Assembly: GCF_003337575.1 (NCBI RefSeq)
Contig: NZ_QPJM01000010.1
Span: 62,001-126,000, forward strand
Length of the DNA: 64,000 nucleotides
Reading direction: 5' to 3'
Source: Phyllobacterium bourgognense
GTDB lineage: Bacteria; Pseudomonadota; Alphaproteobacteria; Rhizobiales; Rhizobiaceae
The translations under genes were made by a program, and so were the position numbers. The notes beneath the pieces are model-generated. The model ran no database searches, was not told the DNA's origin, and saw only the letters and a program-made list of their open reading frames with translations. Shown here in pieces: positions 37,851 to 47,673 of the stretch (position 1 is its first letter; every line of letters starts with the position of its first letter).

Positions 37851-38183
37851 ATGGAAACGCTCAAAATTTTTCGCCTTCTGCCTATTGCCGACGAAGCCGA
37901 TCCGCGCTGGGATAATGCGGATAATCAGGGCGAAGTCATCGTTCGCGCTCGATCCGCTGCCGATGCCCGAGTCGTAGCCGCGGAAGCCGAGGACGATTTC
38001 CTTGAGATGGACGTGGCGCCTGCCGACGGGGATACGACAAGAACATTTAGCGCATTTCGAGACGACAAGCTTTATACCGTCGTGGAAGACACGTCAGACC
38101 GGTATCCCCCCATCGGAGCGCGCGCGGTCATTGAAGGAAACATCCGGCCTGTGATCCTGTCGACGCGTCAGGCGGATCGATGA
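37851..38183 (+). CDS. Hypothetical protein
   Basis: The 110-residue soluble acidic protein starts METLKIFRLLPIADEADPRW and contains EVIVRARSAADARVVAAEAE, resembling small rhizobial proteins of unknown function. GGAG precedes the ATG. No domain I can name; no signal peptide or membrane segment. Confidence 0.6.
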   Translation: METLKIFRLLPIADEADPRWDNADNQGEVIVRARSAADARVVAAEAEDDFLEMDVAPADGDTTRTFSAFRDDKLYTVVEDTSDRYPPIGARAVIEGNIRPVILSTRQADR

Positions 38184-38261
38184 ACCTGCACAATGATCCT
38201 CGGTTCTCGCTTTTCACAAGGCCCGCAGCTCCGTTCTGACTTGGTTTCTGCACGAGCCAGT

Positions 38262-39344
38262 CTAGCGTTCGATGACGAGATCGCTTAGCGGTCTGGAACA
38301 GCACGGCAGGAAGAAACCAGCGTCAATTTCTCTTTGCCTGATCCCTCCATCGTGTTTCATGTCGATGGCTCCGCTCACGAGCTTGGACTTGCAGGTCCCG
38401 CAGATGCCGCTGGCACATGATGATGGAATCCTGACACCGGATTTTTTGGCGCAGGAGAGAACCGTCTGATCCGCGCGGACGTCAATAGACTTCCCCTGTC
38501 TCGAAAACTGCACACTGAACGATTTTATTTCGATAGCCTCGAAGGCCGGCGCTGGGGCTTCGTCGATGACAGCGGCGTCGAAGCTTTCTTCAAGGTAGTT
38601 GGATTCTGGAACACCCATTTCGACGCTGATCTTTCTCGCGGCCGCCATGAACGGCGCAGGTCCGCAGCACATGACGACGCGGTCGGAGATATCGGGTGCG
38701 GCCAGTGCAAGGAACTCCTTGGTGATACGGCCGGAAATGCCCGGCCAACCTCGTTCGGTTCCGATGTCCTCGGGAAGCAGCAGAATTCTGAACCCTTTGA
38801 GGCGTCGGGCGATGTTTGCAATCTCTTCGCGGAAGATAAGATCTTTTGGAGTTCTACCCGCGTGGAGAAAGATGACATCGGTCGTCTCCGCCGTGTCAGC
38901 AAGTTCCCGTGCCATCGACATGAGCGGCGTGATCCCTGAGCCGCCCGACAGGAAAAGGTACTTCTTCGCCGCTGGCCGGATGAACCGGCCGAGTGGCCCC
39001 GACGCGCGGACGGTCGTGTTCGGGATCAGATTGTCGTGCAGCCAGTTCGATACCTTTCCACCCGGTACACGCTTCACCGTGACAGTAATGGCGTTCTTGC
39101 GAAGTGGCGACGATGAGACGCTGTAGCAGCGCCCATCGGCCTCGTTGTCGAGACCGAGCTCGAACTTGAAATATTGCCCGGCGCTGAACTCGAATTGTTT
39201 CCGCTCGGGCGACACGAACGTGAAACTTTTCACATCATGCGTTTCGTCACGGACATCGATGCAAACGAGTTCGTCGTCGGTCTCCGGGTCCCAATACGCA
39301 CCGCTTGTTTGGTTCACGGCCTTGAGAAGGAGCTCAGTAGCCAT
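38262..39344 (-). CDS. GbcB-like ferredoxin reductase of a Rieske N-demethylase
   Basis: The 360-residue electron-transfer protein has an FAD-binding domain (RCYSVSSSPL), an NAD domain (LFLSGGSGITPLMSM and VVMCCGPAPFM) and a C-terminal plant-type 2Fe-2S domain (PSSCASGICGTCKS...LPCCS). This is the GbcB/vanillate-reductase-like layout that passes electrons from NAD(P)H to a Rieske oxygenase. Its ATG lies 11 bp inside the end of the oxygenase gene, which decided the start. An earlier frame to 39542 is a shadow. Confidence 0.88.
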   Translation of the reverse strand: MATELLLKAVNQTSGAYWDPETDDELVCIDVRDETHDVKSFTFVSPERKQFEFSAGQYFKFELGLDNEADGRCYSVSSSPLRKNAITVTVKRVPGGKVSNWLHDNLIPNTTVRASGPLGRFIRPAAKKYLFLSGGSGITPLMSMARELADTAETTDVIFLHAGRTPKDLIFREEIANIARRLKGFRILLLPEDIGTERGWPGISGRITKEFLALAAPDISDRVVMCCGPAPFMAAARKISVEMGVPESNYLEESFDAAVIDEAPAPAFEAIEIKSFSVQFSRQGKSIDVRADQTVLSCAKKSGVRIPSSCASGICGTCKSKLVSGAIDMKHDGGIRQREIDAGFFLPCCSRPLSDLVIER

Positions 39345-40587
39345 GAGCGCGCATTCGTTCAATGTACCAGGTCGCGAAGTCGTCGAGCGCGACTTCGGTG
39401 AACCTGGAATAAGGGCCGGGCTCATAGCCGGGGTCCTGAACCCCTGCCTGGGCGCGAGCAACGAGCTCGGCGTCCTGATTGGTCGTTTCGGTCCATACGT
39501 GGGTAAGTTTGGCGAGATCGTAGTCAACGCCTTCGATCGCATCCTTGTGAACGAGCCATTTCGTCCGGATGAGGGTCGTGTCGGCAGAAAGCGGGATTGC
39601 GATGGAGATCACGGCATGGTCGCCCATGAAGTGACACCAGCTGCTGTGTCCCCAAAGATGCGTGTCGCCGAGATCCTTGCGGGTCATCGTCCCCAGAAGC
39701 TTCTGCGAGGCCGCGGTCGAGTCCTCCGTCTGGGACTCGCCCGCTCCGGCGATAATCAGGCGCTGGGTGCGGAAATTGGTTTCACAATTTCTCACCTGTT
39801 CGACCGTAGACGATGGAAATCCGTCGGCCTCCCAGCCTTTGGTGCGCTCGCTGTACATGGCGAAATGCGCTTCCGCCTCTTCCCGGTCCTCCGGGCTCAG
39901 GCTGTCGGGATCATATCCGAAGTCAAGATCGACGAACGAAACACACAATTCCGGGTGGTTGGCAGAGCAGTGATAGCACTCCCGGTTGTTCTCCATGGTG
40001 AGCTTCCAGTTGCCCTTCTCGATGACATCCAGATGGTGTGCGACCTTGGCGTTCCGGATATCATAGGGCGCTAGCCGCCCAGCCATGACCTCCTCCAGCC
40101 ACTTGATATCTTCCGGAGGATTGTCGGAAAGACAGATATAGATCAGGCCGCCGATCGACTTGAAGTTGACCGGCTTCAGGCGCCTGCAACTCTTGTCAAA
40201 GTCTTTTCCCATGTGCGGCGCATAACTGAGTTCACCCGAAAGGTCGTAGGTCCATTGGTGGTAGGGACACACCAGCTTGGAAATGACGCTTGACCCTGCG
40301 TCCAGCAGTCGTGCGCCGCGATGACGGCAAACGTTGCGAACTACCCGGATGTCGTTGTCATCATCCCTCAGCAAGATCAGGCTTGTCGATCCGATGTCGA
40401 TGACCACGGCATCTCCAGCTTCGGGAACATCGCACTCAAGACCAACATGAATCCAGTGCCTGGAAAAGAACACGTCCAGGTCCGCCTGGAAGACGTCCTC
40501 GCGAGTATAAAGTCCAGCCGGAAGAGAGTGCCCTTTGATACGCGAGTCGAGCAAGGAGGAGATCGGCGATGCGAGCGTATTGAGCAT
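39334..40587 (-). CDS. GbcA-like Rieske oxygenase (betaine/stachydrine-type demethylase)
   Basis: The 417-residue protein has a Rieske centre (VCRHRGARLLDAG ... CPYHQW, from about residue 87) and a mononuclear iron site in NRECYHCSANHPEL (near residue 204). The sequence style and the GbcB-like partner point to N-demethylation of a quaternary amine such as glycine betaine or proline betaine; the exact substrate is open. AAGGAAAC precedes the ATG. A LysR gene is divergent, so the 134-bp gap between them is the likely control region. Confidence 0.85.
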   Translation of the reverse strand: MLNTLASPISSLLDSRIKGHSLPAGLYTREDVFQADLDVFFSRHWIHVGLECDVPEAGDAVVIDIGSTSLILLRDDDNDIRVVRNVCRHRGARLLDAGSSVISKLVCPYHQWTYDLSGELSYAPHMGKDFDKSCRRLKPVNFKSIGGLIYICLSDNPPEDIKWLEEVMAGRLAPYDIRNAKVAHHLDVIEKGNWKLTMENNRECYHCSANHPELCVSFVDLDFGYDPDSLSPEDREEAEAHFAMYSERTKGWEADGFPSSTVEQVRNCETNFRTQRLIIAGAGESQTEDSTAASQKLLGTMTRKDLGDTHLWGHSSWCHFMGDHAVISIAIPLSADTTLIRTKWLVHKDAIEGVDYDLAKLTHVWTETTNQDAELVARAQAGVQDPGYEPGPYSRFTEVALDDFATWYIERMRAHGY

Positions 40588-40721
40588 AATGTTTCCTTAT
40601 GGATCAAGCGTCCTTAGAATCGCACCAAATCGCGCTGGTTCAACTGCAAAAATGTGCGCCATTGACATTACCTGAAGTGATGGGAAACTCTGGCCGCCGC
40701 TCAGCGAATTCGGAGTGAAGA

Positions 40722-41645
40722 GTGAAAAGCTTGAGGAAACAGCTGCCATCATTGACGGCACTTACCGTATTCGAAGCGGCATCACGGTTGTCGAGCTTTA
40801 CGAGGGCTGCCGAAGAACTCGGCGTCACCCAGGCTGCAGTCAGTCGCCAGATCCATCTTCTCGAGAAGGATTTTGGCTTCGCTCTTTTTATGCGTCTGCA
40901 CCGGAAAGTGGCTTTGACGGACAAGGGCAAGGCACTTTCGGCGGCCACCAGCGATGCCTTCAACCTCATCGCGGAAGCTGTTACTGACCTTCGCAAGGAC
41001 GCACCGGGCGACGAGCTGACCATTTCTGCGACGGTCGCATTCTCGCATTTCTGGTTGATGCCTAGAATTTCAGAGTTCTCGCGCCAGTATCCCTATATCA
41101 ATCTCCGTATCCTCTCTCAGGACAATATGCCAAACCTCCAGTTGGGCGAGGCGGATGTCGCGATCAGATTCGGCAATGGCATGTGGCCGGATGCTCATGC
41201 GGAATTGCTGTTCGAGGACGAAGTCTTCCCGGTCTGCAGCCCAAAATACATCGGCGTAGACGGGCGCATCAAAACCCCGGCGGACCTGACCTCATATTCC
41301 CTCATTTCCAATGAAACCGATGATCCAACATGGACCGGCTGGAATGAGTGGCTCTCGTCATTTTCCATCGTGGTCCCCAAGAAGACGCTGGGATTGCGTT
41401 GCAGCTTTTACACCGAAGCGATCTATGCCGCGCTCAACGGTCAGGGGATCGCGCTGGGCTGGACACATCTCGTGGAAGACCTGTTGCAGCAAGGAAGACT
41501 GGTGCGGTTGACTGACGCCGCGATCAAACCCAGAGGGGCTTATTTCGTCGTGGTCCCGACACGGCAACGGAGCAAGGAAACTGCAAACCTCTTCGTCAAT
41601 TGGCTGCAGATAGTATTGCAGGAACCGGGACCACAAACGCTCTAG
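40722..41645 (+). CDS. LysR family regulator divergent from gbcAB-like genes
   Basis: The 307-residue protein has an N-terminal winged helix (SLTALTVFEAASRLSSFTRA, ELGVTQAAVSRQI) and a substrate-binding domain with GcvA-like features (FSHFWLMPRI, GEADVAIRFGNG, ALNGQGIALGW). It starts with GTG, with GGAG seven bases upstream. LysR regulators typically control the divergent neighbour, here the Rieske demethylase pair. Confidence 0.9.
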   Translation: MKSLRKQLPSLTALTVFEAASRLSSFTRAAEELGVTQAAVSRQIHLLEKDFGFALFMRLHRKVALTDKGKALSAATSDAFNLIAEAVTDLRKDAPGDELTISATVAFSHFWLMPRISEFSRQYPYINLRILSQDNMPNLQLGEADVAIRFGNGMWPDAHAELLFEDEVFPVCSPKYIGVDGRIKTPADLTSYSLISNETDDPTWTGWNEWLSSFSIVVPKKTLGLRCSFYTEAIYAALNGQGIALGWTHLVEDLLQQGRLVRLTDAAIKPRGAYFVVVPTRQRSKETANLFVNWLQIVLQEPGPQTL

Positions 41646-41719
41646 GAAAGATGCACGGATCCACTCTATTGAAATCGAGACTTCAGATACCAAAACGGAT
41701 TGGGCTCATTCGGAGTTGG

Positions 41720-42679
41720 TCATCCAGACCTGGTCCGAGGCTTGAGCAGGATGACAAAAAGCACGCCGGCCACTATCAGCGCCGCACCTTCGAGGTGATA
41801 GGTTTGCAGGTGTTCGCCAAGGATAAAATAGGCAAGTATAGCGACGAATATCGTTTGGATGTAAAGAAGCACGCCCGCTCGAGCTGCCCCCAACGCTTCG
41901 ACGCTCCAATTGAAGAGATAGTACATCAGCGCTCCGCCGGGGACCGCTACATAGACCAAGGCTAAAAGGCCATTGCTGTCGAGGGCCGAGCGTTCGTCGG
42001 AAGCAAGCTCCCAAAGGTAGAAGGGGAGCGCCGTCATTGCTGCAGCCCCGAGCAGCAGGACTAGTAGCGGAAGACGCTCTGACTCGAATTTCGCGCGGCG
42101 GAGCAGAACGGCATAAAGGCCAAAACAGAACGCACCGGCCACGAGCCACAGTTCGCCCGGATTCACGTCGAGACGCAGCAGCGCCGCCGGGCTGCCTTTG
42201 ACGATGATGACCACGATCCCGGCGAAGGCAATGATCGATCCGATGACCTGCCACGGCCCCATCGGCTCACCCAGAATTAAACGGGCAAGGATCATGGTGA
42301 TGATCGGGATCAGCGCCATGATGATGCCGGCCGTGGTGGCGTCGGCATTTTCCAGCCCCATAAAGACCATGCCCTGACAAATCGCGAGTCCGATGCCGCC
42401 GACGAGAATGAGCTCGAGCGGGCGCGCCCGCGCGAGCGCAGCCATGGAGCCAAAATGACCGCGCACGATCGGCAGCAGGATCACCCACGCAATAAGGACG
42501 CGCCAGAAGCACAGTGCCCATGGCGGCATTTCAGGAGAGACCCATTTTGCGGAGATATAGACACCGGCCGACAACAGCCAGCACAGTACAGCCACGGAAT
42601 AGCCAACGGCAAGCGAATTGCCCGCCGCCTGCTTCGTCTCGCTGCCGCTGTCGTGGACTGCCAAGAGACTTATCGCCAT
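41720..42679 (-). CDS. EamA/DMT family transporter
   Basis: The 319-residue inner-membrane protein has about ten predicted membrane helices in two EamA repeats (for example GLENADATTAGIIMALIPII and NWSVEALGAARAGVLLYIQT). Family members export or import metabolites and amino acids; the substrate is unknown. It is convergent with the LysR gene. Confidence 0.88.
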   Translation of the reverse strand: MAISLLAVHDSGSETKQAAGNSLAVGYSVAVLCWLLSAGVYISAKWVSPEMPPWALCFWRVLIAWVILLPIVRGHFGSMAALARARPLELILVGGIGLAICQGMVFMGLENADATTAGIIMALIPIITMILARLILGEPMGPWQVIGSIIAFAGIVVIIVKGSPAALLRLDVNPGELWLVAGAFCFGLYAVLLRRAKFESERLPLLVLLLGAAAMTALPFYLWELASDERSALDSNGLLALVYVAVPGGALMYYLFNWSVEALGAARAGVLLYIQTIFVAILAYFILGEHLQTYHLEGAALIVAGVLFVILLKPRTRSG

Positions 42680-42774
42680 GCCTCATCTATGCCACAGTTT
42701 CGTCAGCCTGCACAGATGGCGGTGCCAGCACTCGCCCCTTCGACTGACGGTTGCGCTGGTCCCCGCAGGAACTC

Positions 42775-43662
42775 TCAAGTCGCGAGGTGTCTATTGATGA
42801 ACGCGCCGGCCGAGGCGATCGCCTCTCGCCCCGAAGTCAGCCGCGCCGCCCATAGATGCCAGGCGTGGATCATGTGTGGCCAGATCTCCAGGTTCGTTGC
42901 TATATCGACCGCTCCAAGCCTGCGGGCGATCCGCACGGCATCGTCAAGAAGTGTCTCGGCCGAACCAACCTGGATGAGGATGGGCGGGAGCCCTGCAAGA
43001 TCGGCATGGAGCGGCGAAACGAGCGGTTCGCTAGCACTTGTCCCACCAAGATATGCGCCCGCGAGCTCTTCGAGATAGTCGCGGTGAATCAGCGGATCGA
43101 TGGCAGCCTTCTCGTCCATGCTCGCGCCGGTCATGTCAAGATCGATCCATGGCGAGACCAACCATGCGCAACCGGGCAGCGGCCTGCCGGCGTCACGCAG
43201 ACGTATCATGGTCGCCAGCGTCAGCCCGCCGCCAGCACTGTCACCACCGATGACAATCGCGGCCGAGGGAACGCCTTGAGCGAGCAGGAACTCGAACGCG
43301 GCAAGCGCATCGTCCAGCGCAGCCGGAAACGGATTTTCGGGCGCAAGCCTGTAACCGAGTGCAAGCGTGCGTACGCCCGCGGCGCGCCCCGTCTCGGCGA
43401 CCATTCTGCGATGACTTTGGATCGATCCGGAGCAATAGCCGCCGCCGTGAAAAAACAGCAACGTCCTGGTGGTGTCGCTTCCCGGTGCCAGCGACCATTC
43501 CGCCTCGCACGTTCCGATCTGTTCAGGCTTGAACTGGATATCGGGTGCAATCGGATCTTCGGCCGCCACGAGATCAAGACGTTGGCGACGCTCGACGAGG
43601 TTCGCGGGCCGCGGATGCGATGCAAGCATGGCCCTGACCGCGTCGATCTCGTCGTCATACAT
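42775..43662 (-). CDS. Alpha/beta hydrolase (hormone-sensitive lipase family)
   Basis: The 295-residue hydrolase has the oxyanion motif FFHGGGYCSGS and the nucleophile motif IGGDSAGGGL (Ser near residue 141). Later Asp and His (IWPHMIHAW) complete the triad. It is probably a carboxylesterase. GGAGAG precedes the ATG. Confidence 0.88.
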   Translation of the reverse strand: MYDDEIDAVRAMLASHPRPANLVERRQRLDLVAAEDPIAPDIQFKPEQIGTCEAEWSLAPGSDTTRTLLFFHGGGYCSGSIQSHRRMVAETGRAAGVRTLALGYRLAPENPFPAALDDALAAFEFLLAQGVPSAAIVIGGDSAGGGLTLATMIRLRDAGRPLPGCAWLVSPWIDLDMTGASMDEKAAIDPLIHRDYLEELAGAYLGGTSASEPLVSPLHADLAGLPPILIQVGSAETLLDDAVRIARRLGAVDIATNLEIWPHMIHAWHLWAARLTSGREAIASAGAFINRHLAT

Positions 43663-43766
43663 TGCCGCTCTCCCCCTAGCGTTTGAAGACGATCCAAAAC
43701 GATCGCCTCAATGATCGCCAACGGAGAACATATCACAGACCGACGAGCAGCCGGAATCGCATCAAA

Positions 43767-44687
43767 CTAGTATTTTGACGGAACGTAGAGTTCCGGCGGC
43801 AACACCTTGCGCTCATAGTCCGGATTAAACACGCGATCAGGCAAGGTGATCTCTTCGTGGGGCACGGGCTCATAGGGAACCTGTGAAAGGAGGTGCGCAA
43901 TGCAGTTGAGACGAGCACGTTTCTTGTCATTGCCTTCAACAATATACCAGGGTGCTTCGGGTATATTCGTACGGGCGAAGGTTTCCTCCTTGGCTTTGGT
44001 GTAGCCTTCCCAGCGCACGCGCGATTGCAGATCCATGGGAGAGAGTTTCCACTGCTTCAACGGATCATGAATGCGCATGAGGAAGCGCAACTGCTGCTCC
44101 TCATCCGTTATGGAGAACCAGTACTTGATGACCCTGATGCCGGATCGAACAAGCATGCGTTCGAACTCCGGAACGTCGTGGAAGAACTGCTGAACCTCGT
44201 CTTCCGTTGCGAATCCCATCACGCGTTCGACGCCGGAACGATTGTACCAGGATCGATCGAACAGTACGATCTCGCCGCCGGCGGGCAAATGAGGCACGTA
44301 ACGCTGGAAATACCACTGGGATTTTTCCCGGTCTGAAGGGGCTGGAAGCGCTACGACGCGTGCAGTGCGCGGGTTAAGCCGCTGGGTAATGCGCTTGATG
44401 ACACCCCCCTTGCCTGCCGAGTCGCGTCCCTCGAAAACGACGACGACCTTCTCTTTGTGATAGGCGACCCAGTCTTGCAGTTTGATCAACTCCGCCTGCA
44501 ACGCAAGCAAGGCACGAAAATACTCCATACGCGGGATGGTTGGCGGATGAGTCTTGCGGTAGATCTTGCGAATCTCTTCGGACAGCGCAGGCTCGGAAAG
44601 TTCGAGCTCGTAATCCTCATCGAGTGTATCGGCGAGTTCAGCCTCTAGCCAATCCTGGTTTGCCGCTTCGTGCTTTAGATCGTTCAT
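43767..44687 (-). CDS. ppk2: Polyphosphate kinase 2
   Basis: The 306-residue enzyme has Walker A FEGRDSAGKGGVIKRI (near residue 91), the lid motif around LPAPSDREKSQWYFQRY, Walker B ILVF-like VLFDRSWYNRSGVERV, and the PPK2 C-terminal segment. The family uses polyphosphate to phosphorylate GDP or ADP (or the reverse). GGAGG precedes the ATG. No Pho box was seen in the 247 bp upstream (44688-44934), which hold no gene. Confidence 0.92.
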   Translation of the reverse strand: MNDLKHEAANQDWLEAELADTLDEDYELELSEPALSEEIRKIYRKTHPPTIPRMEYFRALLALQAELIKLQDWVAYHKEKVVVVFEGRDSAGKGGVIKRITQRLNPRTARVVALPAPSDREKSQWYFQRYVPHLPAGGEIVLFDRSWYNRSGVERVMGFATEDEVQQFFHDVPEFERMLVRSGIRVIKYWFSITDEEQQLRFLMRIHDPLKQWKLSPMDLQSRVRWEGYTKAKEETFARTNIPEAPWYIVEGNDKKRARLNCIAHLLSQVPYEPVPHEEITLPDRVFNPDYERKVLPPELYVPSKY

Positions 44688-44934
44688 TTCAGCCCTCCGA
44701 ATTCATTCGCATCGCGCCGCCGCCAGCACGCATCTTGCAGCTCTGCGGTCACTTATGCCATAACTCCGTGAACGAAATTTGAAGTTGTATTTTTGACCGC
44801 ATGGCTCTTTTATATGCGCTCAGTCGCCGCCCTAAAGGCAAGGATAATTTCTCAGTATTATCAAATGATGCAGAAGATGGCGGTAGGTCCTCGTTCGTTG
44901 TGGCCCTTGGCGATAATGCTTTCCAGACCGGCTG

Positions 44935-45651
44935 CTACCAGGTTAGATGGGCCTTCAGCAACGCCTTGCGTCCTTCGCCATAGGAACAAACGTAAACGCC
45001 CTGACAGCCCGATACATAGTCCTCGTCGAACAGGTTGGTGACGTTCAGATCAACGCCCCAATTGTTCTTCCTGTAGCCGAGCTTCAGGTCGACCAATGCC
45101 ACATCGGGAACCTTCAACGTATTCAATTGGTCGGCATAACTCGACCCGACATAGCTTACACCGCCACCACCGTAGCGAAGGTTCTGCCGCACGGTCCAGT
45201 CATTGTCGAACGTCTGTTCCAGTTCGTAGCCGATTGCGGCTTGGTCACGGTTATAGTCGTCGATCGACGGTTCCGTGAAATTCGCCTTGCGATCGATCTT
45301 GCCGAAGGGCGCGTCGACCACAGTTCCATAACAGGGCAGGAAGATGCCACCGTTATGGGTAAGATCCAGATGCGTGTAATTGGCGAGAATCGTGAACTTC
45401 GTGGCATCATCCGGCTTCCAGGTGATGCTCGGCGAAATCACGCCTAGGAAATCCTTCGAAAAATCGGTGTAATTGTCACCGCCGGATATTTTACCGTTGA
45501 TCCTATAATCGACGACGTCGGATGCCTTGTCGCCAATGTCGAAACCAAGGTAACCGTTGCCGTAGCTGTTGATCCCGGTCTCGACGTCCTCCGCGCCGGT
45601 GTCACAATGGAAAACACGCGCGCGGATTGAACAATCATCGCGGGAGCACCA
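44935..45651 (-). pseudogene. Remnant of a TonB-dependent siderophore receptor
   Basis: The frame is open from 45651 to 44935. It encodes recognisable receptor barrel sequence: YGNGYLGFDIGDKAS, then DYRINGKISGGDN, SPSITWKPDDATKFTILANY and the standard ending DLNVTNLFDEDYVSGCQG...LLKAHLTW. The signal peptide and plug domain are missing, and QNLRYGGGG joins directly to SYVGSSYADQLN, where a couple of hundred residues of barrel are usually found. The 3' end is intact. So both an N-terminal and an internal in-frame deletion have occurred. Confidence 0.75.
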
Positions 45652-45730
45652 TCAGATGATCGATGCTCTGTCAGCGCAAGATATCGAAGAACTGAAGCGC
45701 GTGACCGTAATGCATATCAAGCAGATGTAG
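45617..45730 (+). pseudogene. C-terminal remnant of a GntR/FCD-type regulator
   Basis: On the plus strand an in-frame stretch ending at the TAG 45728-45730 reads RIEQSSREHHQMIDALSAQD and then IEELKRVTVMHIKQM, which resembles the last helix of FCD-domain GntR regulators. No start or DNA-binding domain precedes it. It abuts the truncated end of the receptor remnant, marking a deletion junction near 45600-45655. The match is short, so the family call is tentative. Confidence 0.45.
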
Positions 45731-45839
45731 AGCGAACCTCGACGTCAAGGGATCGCTTTAACCGGGATTTTCACGACAGCCGGACGGAGCTCGCGTACAA
45801 TGCCGCCTCTCGCGCCGCGACAAGAACGGAGGAGTACAG

Positions 45840-46262
45840 ATGAAACCGAGAATTTCCGTAATTACCCTTGGTGTCAGTGATCTGGAAAAGGCTGTCGAGT
45901 TCTACCGCGTTGGTCTTGGCCTACCGACTGATGGCATCGTGGGCAAGGAATTTGAGCATGGAGCAGTTGCATTCTTCGATCTGACCTCAGGGTTGAAGCT
46001 GGCGGTCTGGTCACATGACGATATTGCCCATGATACGGGACTGCCCAAGACGGCTCCGAGCCCGACCGCCTTTACTATTGGCCATAATGTGTCCCGGAAA
46101 GACGAAGTGGACGAAGTAATGGATCAAGCCCGCACTGCCGGAGCGACGATCGTAAAAAGCGCCCGAGACACGTTTTACGGCGGCTATGCGGGGTATTTTC
46201 AGGACCCTGCTGGACATCTTTGGGAAATCGTCTGGAATCCCGCCTTTGCCCCACCAGATTGA
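45840..46262 (+). CDS. VOC (glyoxalase/bleomycin resistance) family protein
   Basis: The 140-residue protein starts MKPRISVITLGVSDLEKAVE and ends with YAGYFQDPAGHLWEIVWNP, both standard for VOC proteins with paired beta-alpha-beta-beta-beta modules. The final Glu is a usual metal ligand. The substrate is unknown. GGAGG lies seven bases before the ATG. Confidence 0.88.
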   Translation: MKPRISVITLGVSDLEKAVEFYRVGLGLPTDGIVGKEFEHGAVAFFDLTSGLKLAVWSHDDIAHDTGLPKTAPSPTAFTIGHNVSRKDEVDEVMDQARTAGATIVKSARDTFYGGYAGYFQDPAGHLWEIVWNPAFAPPD

Positions 46263-46360
46263 ACCCGGGAGGACTGCTGCCGGCGCGATTGTGTGTTTCC
46301 CACGCAATGTCGATATTCGTCACTGTTGCAAATCATATAAGCCTGTGCTTATGTATTTAC

Positions 46361-46675
46361 ATGAATGAGACAGAGTTTTTCAAAGCGTTGGCCGATCCGA
46401 CAAGACGCGCCGTCTTCGAACGGTTAGCCGGCGGGGAGATGAATGCCACGGACTTGCGGCAAGGATTTGACTTGTCGCAACCGGCCATGTCGCAGCATCT
46501 GGCTGTCTTGCGCACGGCTGGACTGATCGCGGAACAGAAACACGGCAGGAATGTCCTTTATCGGATCAATCCCGATGGCGTGGCGAAAATCCATCGATGG
46601 CTTAGCCGCTACAATGCGTTCTGGCCAAGCCGCGTGGATGACCTGAAGCAGCTTCTCAAGGAGATGGACCAATGA
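46361..46675 (+). CDS. ArsR family transcriptional regulator
   Basis: The 104-residue winged-helix protein has FFKALADPTRRAVFERLAGG and the recognition helix FDLSQPAMSQHLAVLRTAGL, then RNVLYRI. No metal-binding cysteines are present. It overlaps the following SRPBCC gene by 4 bp, a common pairing in which the regulator controls its partner. Confidence 0.9.
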   Translation: MNETEFFKALADPTRRAVFERLAGGEMNATDLRQGFDLSQPAMSQHLAVLRTAGLIAEQKHGRNVLYRINPDGVAKIHRWLSRYNAFWPSRVDDLKQLLKEMDQ

Positions 46676-47028
46676 CACGCACGACCGACGCGAGCGTAAA
46701 CCTCACCTATGAACTGGACGCTGCTCCATCTAAAGTGTGGCGCGCCTTGACCGTACCGGAATATGTGTCGCGATGGCTGAAGCGACCCGCGATCGAGAAC
46801 GATGCTCCGGAGAACGGCGCGCTGCAGCCACCCTTCGAACTACAACTGATTTCCGCCGATCCTGATACGCGCGTGCGTTATAGAATCAAGGATAACGACG
46901 CCATTAGTGTCGTGACATTCCAGATCGGGGCGAATGATGCTGGCGGCACGACCTTCAGTATTGTCCATGAAATTGCGATGAGCGCAGCCAACAGCAATAA
47001 CCGGACACCTCTGCGCGCAGCAGCCTGA
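46672..47028 (+). CDS. SRPBCC (AHSA1-like) domain protein
   Basis: The 118-residue protein has the SRPBCC opening (LTYELDAAPSKVWRALTVPEYVSRWL) and a later strand pattern ending TTFSIVHEIAMS. Such domains bind small hydrophobic ligands or act as chaperone-like adaptors. It is somewhat short for the family. It is co-transcribed with the ArsR gene just upstream. Confidence 0.8.
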   Translation: MTRTTDASVNLTYELDAAPSKVWRALTVPEYVSRWLKRPAIENDAPENGALQPPFELQLISADPDTRVRYRIKDNDAISVVTFQIGANDAGGTTFSIVHEIAMSAANSNNRTPLRAAA

Positions 47029-47064
47029 AAATACCCTTTTAACGCCACCGAAAGGAGGTCGCCT

Positions 47065-47673
47065 ATGCGCGACATGATGCAACTCGTCCCTATGGTAGTG
47101 GAACAATCCAGCCGCGGCGAGCGATCGTTCGACATTTACTCACGCTTGCTGCGCGAACGTATTGTGTTCCTGAATGGCGAGGTCGAAGACGGAATGGCGG
47201 CACTCGTCTGCGCGCAATTGCTGTTTCTGGAATCGGAAAGCCCGACGAAGCCGGTTTCGATGTATATAAACTCGCCCGGCGGCGTCATCACCAGTGGCCT
47301 AGCGATCTACGACACGATGCAGTTCATCACATGTCCCGTCGCAACGTTGTGCATGGGGACAGCGCGGTCCATGGGCTCTTTCCTTTTGATGGCTGGTGAA
47401 CCCGGTCAGCGCACTGCATTGGCGAATTCAAGTATTCATGTGCATCAGCCACTCGGCGGCTTTCAGGGACAGGCCTCTGACATCTTCATCCATGCGGAAG
47501 AAATGCGCCAAACGAAGCACCGAATGATCCGGCTTTACGCGCAGCATTGCGGGCGCTCGTTCGAGGATGTGGAAAAGACACTGGATCGCGATCATTTTAT
47601 GACTGCGGAGCAAGCCAGGGAATGGGGTCTTGTTGACACAGTTCTGTCAAAGCGGGGAGGGATAGAGCAGTGA
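47065..47673 (+). CDS. ClpP-family serine protease (probable accessory paralogue)
   Basis: The 202-residue protein keeps the ClpP triad: Ser in [12 protein letters not shown] (near residue 102), His in IHVHQPLGG (near 127) and Asp in [13 protein letters not shown] (near 175). The active-site segment reads GTARSMGS where housekeeping ClpP has GQAASMGA. No clpX is adjacent, as it would be for the main copy, so I take this to be an extra paralogue. A strong AAAGGAGGT precedes the ATG. Confidence 0.88.
   Translation: MRDMMQLVPMVVEQSSRGERSFDIYSRLLRERIVFLNGEVEDGMAALVCAQLLFLESESPTKPVSMYINSPGGVITSGLAIYDTMQFITCPVATLCMGTARSMGSFLLMAGEPGQRTALANSSIHVHQPLGGFQGQASDIFIHAEEMRQTKHRMIRLYAQHCGRSFEDVEKTLDRDHFMTAEQAREWGLVDTVLSKRGGIEQ

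Noticed and set aside
39145-40074. Plus-strand open frame of 309 codons opposite the GbcA-like gene
   Set aside because: The minus strand encodes a complete Rieske oxygenase here; the antisense translation has no recognisable features.
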